NCBI GenBank assembly: GCA_015065385.1 | Contig: SVQK01000038.1 | Location: 1 to 32,222 of the forward strand | Source of the DNA: Oscillospiraceae bacterium | GTDB taxonomy: Bacteria > Bacillota > Clostridia > Oscillospirales > CAG-272 | Length of the DNA stretch: 32,222 nucleotides | Reading direction: 5' to 3' | Part shown: in pieces, positions 24,527 through 32,222 of the stretch | How the letters are laid out: the number at the start of each line of letters is the position of its first letter | Numbering within the stretch: position 1 is the first letter of the stretch | The notes under the pieces: model-generated | Database searches by the model: none | What the model was told of the DNA's origin: nothing | Seen by the model: the letters and a program-made list of their open reading frames with translations, nothing else | Position numbers and translations under genes: made by a program

Positions 24527-27500
24527 ATGGCAAAGAGAACGGACGTAAAAAAGGTACTGATCATCGGATCCGGCCCCATCGTCATCGGGCAGGCCGCTGA
24601 ATTTGACTACGCCGGCACACAGGCCTGTCTCGCGCTGAAGGAGGAGGGGTACGAGGTCATTCTCGTGAACTCCAATCCCGCCACCATCATGACGGATACG
24701 CAGATCGCGGACAAGGTGTACATGGAACCGCTGACGCTGGAATACATCGCCAAAATCCTCCGATACGAACGCCCCGACGCCATCGTTCCCGGCATCGGCG
24801 GACAGACCGGTCTGAACCTCGCTATGCAGCTCGAGAAGAAAGGGATCCTCAGGGAATGCCACACGGAGCTGCTCGGCACGCCCTTCACCTCGATCGAGCG
24901 CGCGGAGGACCGGGAGCTCTTCAAGGAGATGTGCGAATCCATCGGCGAGCCCGTCATCCCCTCGGAAATCACCTATAATTTGGAAGAGGCCAAGGCGGCG
25001 GCGTCCCGGATCGGTTATCCCGTCGTGCTGCGTCCCGCGTTCACCCTCGGCGGAACGGGCGGCGGATTTGCTTATAATGAAGAAGAGCTGGTCGAAGTCG
25101 GCTCCGGCGCGTTCCGCCTCTCCCCAGTTCACGAGGTGTTGGTAGAGAAGAGCGTCAAGGGCTACAAGGAAATCGAATTCGAGGTCATGCGCGACTCCAA
25201 CGACCACGCGATCACCATCTGCGGCATGGAAAACGTGGATCCCGTGGGTGTTCACACCGGCGACTCCATCGTCGTGGCTCCGATCCTCTCCCTGAACGAC
25301 CACGATCTGAAAATGCTCAACGACTCCGCGATCAAGATCATCCGCGAGCTGAAAATCGAAGGCGGCTGCAACGTCCAGTTCGCCCTGAATCCCACCTCCT
25401 CCGAATACTTCCTGATCGAGGTCAATCCCCGCGTCTCCCGTTCCTCCGCGCTGGCGTCCAAGGCCTCCGGCTATCCGATCGCACGGGTCACCGCCAAAAT
25501 CGCGCTGGGCATGGCGCTCGAAGATATTCCCGTCGCCGGAGGGACCGCGGCCATCGAGCCCTCCCTCGATTATATCGTGGCGAAGTTCCCGCGCTTCCCG
25601 TTCGACAAGTTTTCCGACGCGCCGAACACGCTGGGCACGCAGATGAAGGCGACCGGCGAGGTCATGGGCATCGGCTCCAACCTTGAGGAGTGCATGCTGA
25701 AATCCGTCCGCTCCCTCGAAACCGGCGTCTGCCACCTCCACATGGCGAAGTTTGACACCTATACCGAGGAAGAGCTGACCGGCTATCTGGCGGAGTTCCG
25801 GGCCGACGGCATCTTCGCCGTGACCGAGCTGATCCGCCGCGGCTATCCGATGGACAAGCTCCACGAGCTGACCATGATCACGGAGCTGTTCCTCGACTCC
25901 ATCAAAAAGATCGTAGACATGGAGGAAGAACTGCGGAACCGTCCCGGTGACACGGAAACGCTTCTGGCCGCAAAGAAGATGGGATTTGCCGACAAGACGA
26001 TCGCACGCCTCTGGAACACGGACGAGATTTCCATCTACAACAAGAGAATCGAGCTGGGGATCAAGCCGGTCTTCCGCATGGTGGACACGCTTCACACGGG
26101 CAAGTATATTGCTTACCTGTATTCCTCCTACACCGGAAAGAACGACTCCCGCCTCTCCGACATGAAGAAGATCGTCACCCTCGGCGCGGGTCCCATCCGC
26201 ATCGGGCAGGGCGTGGAATTCGACTACTCCACCGTCCACGCGGTTCAGACGATCAAGCGGAACGGCTACGAGGCGATCATCATCAACAACAACCCGGAGA
26301 CCGTATCCACGGATTATACCACCGCCGACAAGCTCTACTTCGAACCTCTGACGCCCGAGGACATCATGGCGATCCTCGATTTCGAGAAGCCGGAGGGTGT
26401 GATCGCGTCCCTCGGCGGGCAGACAGCCATCAATCTGGCGGAGCCCCTGATGGAGCGCGGCGTGAAGATCATCGGCACGGACTGCGCTGCCATCGAGCGC
26501 GCGGAAAACCGGGATTCCTTCGAGCACCTGCTTCTCGATCTGGACATTCCCCAGCCGAAGGGGCGCGCAGTGACCTCCATCGAGGAAGGCATCGATGCGG
26601 CCGCGGAAATCGGATATCCCGTTCTGGTCCGTCCGTCCTTCGTGCTCGGCGGCCGCGCGATGCAGATCGTGGCCAAGGAGTCGGAGCTGGTCAAGTATCT
26701 GCGCACCGCCGTGGAAATCGACGTGGACAAGCCGGTACTGGTGGACAAGTACATCAGCGGCAAGGAAGTCGAAGTCGATGCGATCTGCGACGGACGCGAC
26801 GTGTTCGTCCCCGGGATCATGGAGCTCGTCGAGAGAACGGGCGTCCACTCCGGCGACTCCATCTCCGTCTATCCCGCGTACTCCATTTCGGACAAGGTGA
26901 AGGGGATCATTCTCCAGTACGCGAAGAAGCTCGGCCCGGCCATCGGGATCGTAGGGCTCTACAACATTCAGTTCATCGTCGCCCCGGACGAAAAGGTCTA
27001 CATCATCGAGGTCAACCCGCGCTCGTCCCGGACGGTACCCTTCCTTTCCAAATCCACGGGCTACTCCCTCGCGGATATCGCAACCGAAGTCATCCTCGGC
27101 AAGAGCCTGAAGGAACAGGGCCTGTTCGATCTCTATCCGGACGAAAAAAAGCGGTTCTATGTAAAGGCTCCCGTGTTCTCCTTCCATAAGATCAAGGGAC
27201 TGGACGCCTACCTCTCCCCCGAGATGAAGTCCACCGGCGAAGCGATCGGCTATGACGACAAGCTGCACCGCGCGATGTACAAGGCTCTCGTCGCCTCCGG
27301 CATGAAGCTCCAGAACTACGGGACCGTGATCTTCACCCTTGCGGACGAGGACAAGGAGGAGGCGCTTCCTCTCGCCAAGCGGTTCTATGAGATGGGCTTC
27401 AACATCGAGGCCACCACTGTGACCGCCGCCTTCCTGAAGGACCACGGCGTCCGCACCCGCACGCTCCACAAGCCCAGCGAGGGATCGAGCGAAGTGGTGG

Positions 27501-27700
27501 ACGCCATCCGCGCCGGTTATGTGAGCTATGTGATCAACACCCGCGCGATCCTGTCCGGATTCCACACCATCGACGGCGTGGCGATCCGCCGGGCAGCCAC
27601 TGAGAGCGGCGTCACCATGTTCACCTCCCTCGACACCGTCCGGGTCCTGCTGGACGTCCTCGAGGAAACCACCCTGACGATCTCCACGATCGATGCCTAA
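24527..27700 (+). CDS. carB: Carbamoyl-phosphate synthase large subunit
   Basis: Builds carbamoyl phosphate from bicarbonate, ammonia and two ATP, for pyrimidines and arginine. 1057 residues, normal length. Two homologous ATP-grasp halves each begin with a recognisable motif: VLIIGSGPIVIGQAAEFDYAG near residue 10 and TLGAGPIRIGQGVEFDYS near 550; YFLIEVNPRVSRSSALASKA and VYIIEVNPRSSRTVPFLSKS are the matching metal/ATP regions. The allosteric MGS-like domain is at about 930-1057. The start is ATG 24527 after AGGAGG (24510-24515), not the GTG 45 bases upstream. The glutaminase subunit gene carA, usually next door, is absent: pyrC is 70 bases upstream and pyrK 36 bases downstream. Confidence 0.96.
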   Translation: MAKRTDVKKVLIIGSGPIVIGQAAEFDYAGTQACLALKEEGYEVILVNSNPATIMTDTQIADKVYMEPLTLEYIAKILRYERPDAIVPGIGGQTGLNLAMQLEKKGILRECHTELLGTPFTSIERAEDRELFKEMCESIGEPVIPSEITYNLEEAKAAASRIGYPVVLRPAFTLGGTGGGFAYNEEELVEVGSGAFRLSPVHEVLVEKSVKGYKEIEFEVMRDSNDHAITICGMENVDPVGVHTGDSIVVAPILSLNDHDLKMLNDSAIKIIRELKIEGGCNVQFALNPTSSEYFLIEVNPRVSRSSALASKASGYPIARVTAKIALGMALEDIPVAGGTAAIEPSLDYIVAKFPRFPFDKFSDAPNTLGTQMKATGEVMGIGSNLEECMLKSVRSLETGVCHLHMAKFDTYTEEELTGYLAEFRADGIFAVTELIRRGYPMDKLHELTMITELFLDSIKKIVDMEEELRNRPGDTETLLAAKKMGFADKTIARLWNTDEISIYNKRIELGIKPVFRMVDTLHTGKYIAYLYSSYTGKNDSRLSDMKKIVTLGAGPIRIGQGVEFDYSTVHAVQTIKRNGYEAIIINNNPETVSTDYTTADKLYFEPLTPEDIMAILDFEKPEGVIASLGGQTAINLAEPLMERGVKIIGTDCAAIERAENRDSFEHLLLDLDIPQPKGRAVTSIEEGIDAAAEIGYPVLVRPSFVLGGRAMQIVAKESELVKYLRTAVEIDVDKPVLVDKYISGKEVEVDAICDGRDVFVPGIMELVERTGVHSGDSISVYPAYSISDKVKGIILQYAKKLGPAIGIVGLYNIQFIVAPDEKVYIIEVNPRSSRTVPFLSKSTGYSLADIATEVILGKSLKEQGLFDLYPDEKKRFYVKAPVFSFHKIKGLDAYLSPEMKSTGEAIGYDDKLHRAMYKALVASGMKLQNYGTVIFTLADEDKEEALPLAKRFYEMGFNIEATTVTAAFLKDHGVRTRTLHKPSEGSSEVVDAIRAGYVSYVINTRAILSGFHTIDGVAIRRAATESGVTMFTSLDTVRVLLDVLEETTLTISTIDA

Positions 27701-27736
27701 ATCCCGCTCACTCCAACCAGACGAAGGGAGGACTCC

Positions 27737-28471
27737 ATGAATCAACAGATCCTGACCGTTCGGTCCAACCGAGCTCTGACCGAAGCGGTGTACGAAATGA
27801 AACTCGGCGGAGATATGTCCGCTTTCACCGCTCCCGGACAGTTTGTCAATATCCGGCTCGACGGGTTTTATCTGCGCCGCCCGATCTCCGTCTGCGACCT
27901 CCGGGACAACGAGCTGACCATTCTCTACAAGGTGGTCGGCCACGGCACGGAGGCGATGAGCAGACTCGGGGAAGGCGCGCGGCTTGACACACTCTGCGGC
28001 CTCGGCAATGGATATGACCTCACGAAAAGCGGGCAGAATCCCGTTCTGATCGGAGGCGGCGTGGGCATCCCTCCGCTGTTCCTTCTTGCAAAAAAGCTGA
28101 TCGAAAAACGAGTGTCTCCCTCAGTTGTTCTGGGATTCAACCGGGCAGATGAGATTTTCTACGAAGACGAATTCAAATCGCTCGGAATCCCCGTGACGGT
28201 CGCAACAGCAGATGGCTCGCGCGGCGTCAAGGGATTCGTCACGGACGCTTTGCCCAATCGGTACAGCTATTTCTACACCAGCGGGCCGGAACCCATGCTG
28301 AAAGCCGTGTACCGCGCGACCGTCACCTCGGGTCAGTTCAGTTTTGAAGCGCGGATGGGGTGCGGATTCGGCGCGTGCATGGGCTGTTCCTGCAAAACCG
28401 TCACCGGATTCAAGCGCATCTGCCGGGAAGGCCCGGTGCTCGAAAAGGAGGAGATCCTATGGGAAAGCTGA
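27737..28471 (+). CDS. pyrK: Dihydroorotate dehydrogenase B, electron-transfer subunit
   Basis: 244 residues. Passes electrons from the PyrD flavin to NAD through FAD and a [2Fe-2S] cluster. The FAD-binding RRPIS motif is at 47-51, the NAD-binding region has GGGVGIPP (107-113), and the C-terminal cluster cysteines are C209, C214, C217 and C229, with an extra C219. GGGAGG just before the ATG is a good ribosome site. The gene overlaps pyrD by 13 bases, matching the tight PyrK2-PyrD2 complex. Confidence 0.95.
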   Translation: MNQQILTVRSNRALTEAVYEMKLGGDMSAFTAPGQFVNIRLDGFYLRRPISVCDLRDNELTILYKVVGHGTEAMSRLGEGARLDTLCGLGNGYDLTKSGQNPVLIGGGVGIPPLFLLAKKLIEKRVSPSVVLGFNRADEIFYEDEFKSLGIPVTVATADGSRGVKGFVTDALPNRYSYFYTSGPEPMLKAVYRATVTSGQFSFEARMGCGFGACMGCSCKTVTGFKRICREGPVLEKEEILWES

Positions 28472-29370
28472 ACGTCACCCTCTGCGGGATCCGGCTGGAC
28501 AACCCGGTGATCCCCGCGTCCGGAACCTTCGGATACGGCTATGAGTTCGCCGAGCTTTACGATATCAACTGTCTCGGAACGTTCTCCTTCAAGGGAACCA
28601 CCCGGGAACCGCGCTTCGGCAATCCCACGCCCCGGATCGCGGAGTGCACGGCGGGTCTGATCAACGCGATCGGCCTGCAGAACCCCGGGGTGGACAAGGT
28701 GATCGAAGAGGAGCTTCCGAAGCTGAAGCAGGTCTTCCGCAAACCCGTTATGGCCAACGTGAGCGGGTTCTCCGTGGATGAATACACCGAAGTCTGCGCA
28801 CGCCTGGACGCCGAGGAGCAGGTGGGCTGGCTCGAGGTCAACATCAGCTGTCCGAACGTCAAAAACGGAGGCGCGTCCTTCGGCATGACTCCGGAAGGGG
28901 CGGCGGCGGTGACCAGGGCGGTCAAGGCCGTGACGAAAAAGCCCTGCATCATGAAACTGACGCCCAATGTGACGGATATCGTCTCCATCGCCAAGGCATG
29001 CGAAGACGCGAGCGCGGACGGGCTCAGCCTGATCAACACGATGTACGGCATGCGGATCGATCTCAGAACGAAAAAGCCGGTGATCGCCAATCGCATGGGG
29101 GGCTATTCCGGTCCCGCCACCTTCCCCGTCGCGCTCCGGATGGTCTATCAGGTCTACGAGGCCGTGAAGATCCCGATCGTCGGAATCGGCGGCGTCACAA
29201 CGGCGGAGGACGCGGTAGAAATGATGCTCGCCGGAGCTTCCGCCGTGGGGGTCGGGGCCGCCAACTGCATCGATCCGTGGGCGTCGAAAAAGATCGTGGA
29301 CGAGCTGCCCGCGGTAATGGAGAAATACGGAATCGAATCGCTCGAGAGCATCATAGGAGGTGCGCACTGA
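28459..29370 (+). CDS. pyrD: Dihydroorotate dehydrogenase B (NAD+), catalytic subunit
   Basis: Oxidises dihydroorotate to orotate with FMN; class 1B because pyrK is present and the catalytic base is a cysteine. 303 residues. FMN and substrate motifs are visible: PASGTFGYG, FSFKGTT, NAIGLQNPG, and the active-site cysteine C131 in VNISCPN. GIGGVTTAEDAVEMMLAGA near the end binds the FMN phosphate. The start at ATG 28459 follows AAAGGAGGAG; the longer open frame into pyrK is rejected. Its stop overlaps the pyrF start by one base (TGATG). Confidence 0.95.
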   Translation: MGKLNVTLCGIRLDNPVIPASGTFGYGYEFAELYDINCLGTFSFKGTTREPRFGNPTPRIAECTAGLINAIGLQNPGVDKVIEEELPKLKQVFRKPVMANVSGFSVDEYTEVCARLDAEEQVGWLEVNISCPNVKNGGASFGMTPEGAAAVTRAVKAVTKKPCIMKLTPNVTDIVSIAKACEDASADGLSLINTMYGMRIDLRTKKPVIANRMGGYSGPATFPVALRMVYQVYEAVKIPIVGIGGVTTAEDAVEMMLAGASAVGVGAANCIDPWASKKIVDELPAVMEKYGIESLESIIGGAH

Positions 29371-30068
29371 TGGGAAAAGACGTGATCGTCGCCTGTGACT
29401 TCGCGTCCGCGGAGACGACGTATGCGTTTCTGGACCGCTTCACCGGGAAGAAACCCTTTGTCAAGATCGGCATGGAGCTCTTCTACGCGGAGGGGCCATC
29501 CATTGTCCGCGGGATCAAGGAGAGAGGGCACAGGATCTTTCTCGATCTGAAGCTCCACGACATTCCGAATACTGTTAAAAAGGCAATGGCGGTTCTCTCT
29601 TCGCTGGACGTGGACATCACCAATCTGCACGCCGCGGGAACCGTCGCCATGATGGAAGCGGCTCTCGAAGGACTGACCCGGCCCGACGGAACCCGTCCGC
29701 TGCTCATCGCGGTCACCCAGCTCACCTCGACCGACCAGGCCGCCATGGAAAACGACCTCTGGATCCGGGAACCCATCGACCGGGTGGTTATGCACTACGC
29801 GGAAAACGCGAAGAAGGCGGGTCTTGACGGCGTGGTCTGCTCTCCGCTCGAGGCGGCAAAGGTCCATGGCCTCTGCGGGAGCGGATTTCTGACGGTCACG
29901 CCCGGCGTCCGGTTCGCAGACGGAGAGGTCGGGGATCAGAAGCGGGTCATGACGCCCGCCGCCGCCCGGGAGATCGGATCGGACTACATCGTGGTCGGAC
30001 GCCCCATCACCGCCGCCGCGGATCCCGTCGAAGCATACGAACGCTGCTTGAACGAATTTGTTGACTGA
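29370..30068 (+). CDS. pyrF: Orotidine 5'-phosphate decarboxylase
   Basis: Last step of UMP synthesis. 232 residues of the short bacterial group I type. Catalytic and binding residues line up one position from Bacillus PyrF: D10, K32 (VKIG), and the D-K-D array D59, K61, D64 in DLKLHDIP. VTPGVRF and DYIVVGRPIT form the phosphate-binding end of the barrel. AGGAGG at 29355-29360 precedes the ATG, which shares a base with the pyrD stop codon. Confidence 0.96.
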   Translation: MGKDVIVACDFASAETTYAFLDRFTGKKPFVKIGMELFYAEGPSIVRGIKERGHRIFLDLKLHDIPNTVKKAMAVLSSLDVDITNLHAAGTVAMMEAALEGLTRPDGTRPLLIAVTQLTSTDQAAMENDLWIREPIDRVVMHYAENAKKAGLDGVVCSPLEAAKVHGLCGSGFLTVTPGVRFADGEVGDQKRVMTPAAAREIGSDYIVVGRPITAAADPVEAYERCLNEFVD

Positions 30069-30081
30069 ATCAGGAGGCATC

Positions 30082-30726
30082 ATGGAACTGTCTAAAACCA
30101 TCGCAAAGGATCTGTTGAGCATCCGCGCCGTCTTCTTCCGTCCGGACGAGCCCTTCACATGGGCTTCCGGAATCAAAAGCCCCGTCTACTGCGACAACCG
30201 TCTGACGCTCACCGCGCCGGAAGTGCGCACCCATGTGGAAGAAGGCCTCGCGTCGGTGATCCGGGAGAACTACCCCGACGTCGAAGTCCTCATGGGAACC
30301 TCCACCGCGGGGATCGCCCATGCCGCCATCACCGCCCATCTGATGGGACTTCCCATGGGCTATGTCCGCTCGGGAGCCAAGGATCACGGACGTCAGAATC
30401 AGATCGAAGGAAAGCTCGAACCTGGACAAAAGGTCGTCGTCGTGGAGGATCTGATCTCCACGGGCGGCTCAGTAATCGAAGTCGTGAACGTCCTGAGAGA
30501 CGCCGGGGCGGAGGTCCTCGGCATCGCATCGATCTTCACCTACGGCATGAAGAAGGGGATCGAACGGCTCGCCGAGGCCGGTGTGAAAAACGTCTCGCTG
30601 ACCAATTTCGACGTGATCGCCCGGGTCGCCGCTGAAGAGAACTACATTTCTTCCGCCGATATCGACCGGCTCATCGCGTTCCGGAACAATCCCTCAGACG
30701 AAAGCTGGATCGGAGGGACCAAATGA
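30082..30726 (+). CDS. pyrE: Orotate phosphoribosyltransferase
   Basis: Joins orotate to PRPP to give orotidine monophosphate. 214 residues. The PRPP motif [13 protein letters not shown] lies at 118-130, and the flexible catalytic loop carries K100, H102 and R104 (GAKDHGR). The N-terminal hood has [16 protein letters not shown]. The start is ATG 30082, four bases after AGGAGG, not the upstream in-frame ATG that overlaps pyrF. The stop codon overlaps pyrB by four bases (ATGA), implying coupled translation. Confidence 0.96.
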   Translation: MELSKTIAKDLLSIRAVFFRPDEPFTWASGIKSPVYCDNRLTLTAPEVRTHVEEGLASVIRENYPDVEVLMGTSTAGIAHAAITAHLMGLPMGYVRSGAKDHGRQNQIEGKLEPGQKVVVVEDLISTGGSVIEVVNVLRDAGAEVLGIASIFTYGMKKGIERLAEAGVKNVSLTNFDVIARVAAEENYISSADIDRLIAFRNNPSDESWIGGTK

Positions 30727-31646
30727 AGCGGAGCGTCATCGACATTCTCGATCTGTCCGTGGATGAGCTGAACGGCCTCATGGATACGGCGGAGGATATC
30801 ATCGCAAACCCCGACGACTACGCGGACAGCTGCCGCAGGAAAAAGCTGGCGACGCTCTTCTTCGAGCCCTCCACCAGAACCCGCATGAGCTTTGAGGCAG
30901 CGATGTACGAGCTCGGCGGAAACGTGCTGTCCATGACCGACGCCGCGTCTTCCTCCGCCTCCAAAGGCGAGAGCGTGGCCGACACCGCCCGGGTCATCAG
31001 CTGCTACGCCGATATCATCGCCATGCGCCATCCCAAAGAGGGCGCGGCTCTTGTAGCGGCGAACAACGCAACCATTCCGGTCATCAACGCGGGCGACGGC
31101 GGTCACTGCCATCCGACTCAGACGCTGGCGGATCTCTTGACCATCCGGCGCGAAAAGGGTTCCTTCTCCGGCCTGACCGTCGGACTCTGCGGAGACCTGA
31201 AATTCGGGCGTACCGTCCACTCCCTCATCAACGCTCTGTCCCGGTACGACGGGGTTCGCTATGTGCTCATCTCCCCGGAGGAGCTGAAGCTGCCGAGCTA
31301 CGTCAAGGAAGAGGCCATCAAGCCGCGCGGCATTCCCTACGAACAGACGGAGAGCCTTGAAGATGCGATGCCCTCGCTCGACGTACTGTACATGACGCGC
31401 GTTCAGAAGGAACGTTTCTTCAACGAGGAGGATTATCTCCGCCTGAAAGACAGCTACATCCTCGATCCCGCGAAAATGGCGCTCGGAAGACAGGATCTGA
31501 TCGTGATGCACCCCCTGCCCCGCGTCAACGAGATCTCCGTAGCCGTGGACCGCGATCCCCGCGCCTGTTACTTCAAGCAGGTACTGAACGGCAAATACAT
31601 GCGCATGTCCCTGATTCTCAAACTGCTCGAGGAGGCGGCTTCATGA
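30723..31646 (+). CDS. pyrB: Aspartate carbamoyltransferase, catalytic chain
   Basis: Makes carbamoyl aspartate from carbamoyl phosphate and aspartate. 307 residues. The carbamoyl-phosphate motif FFEPSTRTR ends at residue 54 and the neighbouring-subunit loop [10 protein letters not shown] supplies the lysine equivalent to E. coli K84. The HPLPRVNEI signature is at about 263-271. Its stop and the pyrI start overlap by four bases (ATGA). With PyrI it should form the regulated dodecameric enzyme. Confidence 0.96.
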   Translation: MKRSVIDILDLSVDELNGLMDTAEDIIANPDDYADSCRRKKLATLFFEPSTRTRMSFEAAMYELGGNVLSMTDAASSSASKGESVADTARVISCYADIIAMRHPKEGAALVAANNATIPVINAGDGGHCHPTQTLADLLTIRREKGSFSGLTVGLCGDLKFGRTVHSLINALSRYDGVRYVLISPEELKLPSYVKEEAIKPRGIPYEQTESLEDAMPSLDVLYMTRVQKERFFNEEDYLRLKDSYILDPAKMALGRQDLIVMHPLPRVNEISVAVDRDPRACYFKQVLNGKYMRMSLILKLLEEAAS

Positions 31647-32059
31647 ATATCGATTCCATCCAGACCGGCATCGTCATCGACCATATCACGGCGGGACGGG
31701 CCATGCGCCTGTACGAGCTGCTCGACCTCGGTTCCCTCGACTGCTCCGTCGCCATCATTCAGAACGCGGTCAGCCGCAAGATGGGCCGCAAGGATATCAT
31801 CAAGATCGACGCGGATATCCCGGTGAATTTCGATGTGATCGGCTATGTGGATCCGTCCGCCACCGTCAACATCATCCGGGACGGCAAGCTGGTAGAAAAG
31901 CGGGAGATCGGCATGCCCGAGACGCTCACGAACGTGATCCGCTGCAAGAATCCCCGCTGCATCACCTCCACGGAACAGGAGCTGGATCACGTCTTCCGGC
32001 TCACAGACCGCCTGCACGAGGTCTACCGCTGCGTGTACTGCGAGACCAAGGCAAACTGA
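31643..32059 (+). CDS. pyrI: Aspartate carbamoyltransferase, regulatory chain
   Basis: 138 residues. The N-terminal domain ([22 protein letters not shown]) binds CTP or ATP in characterised PyrI proteins. The C-terminal zinc domain has all four cysteines, C101-x4-C106 and C130-x2-C133, which hold the contact with PyrB. It is shorter than the E. coli chain (about 153) through a trimmed N-terminal and middle region. Being last in the operon it gives feedback control of the enzyme by nucleotides; Bacillus lacks it but many clostridia have it. Confidence 0.95.
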   Translation: MNIDSIQTGIVIDHITAGRAMRLYELLDLGSLDCSVAIIQNAVSRKMGRKDIIKIDADIPVNFDVIGYVDPSATVNIIRDGKLVEKREIGMPETLTNVIRCKNPRCITSTEQELDHVFRLTDRLHEVYRCVYCETKAN

Positions 32060-32222
32060 TACTAATCTCAAGCTAAAAAGAGAAACGCGGCTTTCTTTCG
32101 GAGAAAGCCTGGCAAAGAACTTTGAAAGGGGAAAAGGATAGGCTGTACCCATACAGTATTGCTTACCTTCAGCACACCAATTTAGCTATCCAACCTTATC
32201 AGAGTTATTGTACGCGAGCTCA
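32060..32222. other. Lower-GC tail without a recognised gene
   Basis: 163 bases after pyrI. The composition drops: bases 32161-32220 contain 26 G/C of 60, well below the neighbouring genes. I see no credible open frame and no tRNA or rRNA that I can recognise on either strand. It may be an intergenic region before a gene beyond the edge, or sequence damaged at a contig end. Confidence 0.5.
32089..32109 (-). terminator. Hairpin downstream of pyrI
   Basis: GGCTTTCT and AGAAAGCC form a perfect 8-bp stem with a five-base loop. On the plus strand no T-run follows, so it is a poor terminator for the pyr operon. On the minus strand it is followed by GCGTTTCTCTTTTT, so it may end a gene entering from the right edge, or stabilise the pyr mRNA 3' end. 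Confidence 0.35.

Noticed and set aside
24485-27943. 1152-residue minus-strand open frame opposite carB
   Set aside because: Long antisense frames are common opposite long GC-rich genes with strong third-position bias; the product resembles no family and carB is complete on the plus strand.
32110-32222. Possible fragment of a large rRNA or group II intron at the right edge
   Set aside because: A few short words look familiar (for example GTACGCGAGCT), but the surrounding bases do not follow the order or spacing of 23S rRNA or intron domains, so the likeness is probably chance.

Overview
The window is GC-rich, densely coding bacterial DNA with 26 protein genes, one of them cut by the left edge. 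Several genes point to a spore-forming Gram-positive of class Clostridia, probably from a gut or rumen: a GerW/YtfJ sporulation gene next to a DUF2953 gene, scpA-scpB, a DacF-type carboxypeptidase, PyrK with a class 1B PyrD, a GH95 fucosidase, and a LamG/discoidin surface protein with a Cys-containing C-terminal anchor. The order and family cannot be fixed from this sequence alone. No rRNA, tRNA, CRISPR array or insertion sequence was recognised.

Layout. (1) 1-4950, plus strand: the 3' part of a cell-surface LamG plus F5/8C protein with a strong terminator, then a XerC/D-type tyrosine recombinase and a cytoplasmic GH95 glycosidase. (2) 5047-8037, minus strand: a PcrA/UvrD-type helicase with an unusual long C-terminal extension ending in a Cys-rich domain. 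It converges on the GH95 gene across a bidirectional terminator and diverges from lon across back-to-back promoters. (3) 8242-19633, plus strand: twelve closely spaced housekeeping genes, lon, engB, lysA, a site-2 protease gene, scpA, scpB, a DUF2953 gene, gerW, dacF, rluB, a small GNAT-like gene and a glycerate kinase gene, ending in a hairpin terminator. (4) 19709-22873, minus strand: icd and acn, a two-gene unit converting citrate to 2-oxoglutarate. (5) 23251-32059, plus strand: pyrC-carB-pyrK-pyrD-pyrF-pyrE-pyrB-pyrI, nearly a full UMP pathway in one tight operon but without carA. (6) 32060-32222: a lower-GC tail with no recognised gene.

How the genes fit together. The pyr operon takes carbamoyl phosphate to UMP. 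PyrB/PyrI, PyrC, PyrD/PyrK, PyrE and PyrF act in that order, and CarB would need a glutaminase subunit encoded elsewhere. The 377-base gap between acn and pyrC is the most information-rich noncoding stretch. It holds two near-consensus divergent promoters, a palindrome at the predicted acn transcription start, four AAATCCG-like repeats at 9-10-base spacing abutting the pyrC -35 box, and a pyr leader that can be drawn as two competing hairpins.

I did not find a convincing wholly new system. The best leads are the helicase with its Cys-rich tail, the phased repeats before the pyr promoter, the Cys-containing surface anchor, and the carA-less operon. All motif positions were read by eye; no database search or folding program was run.
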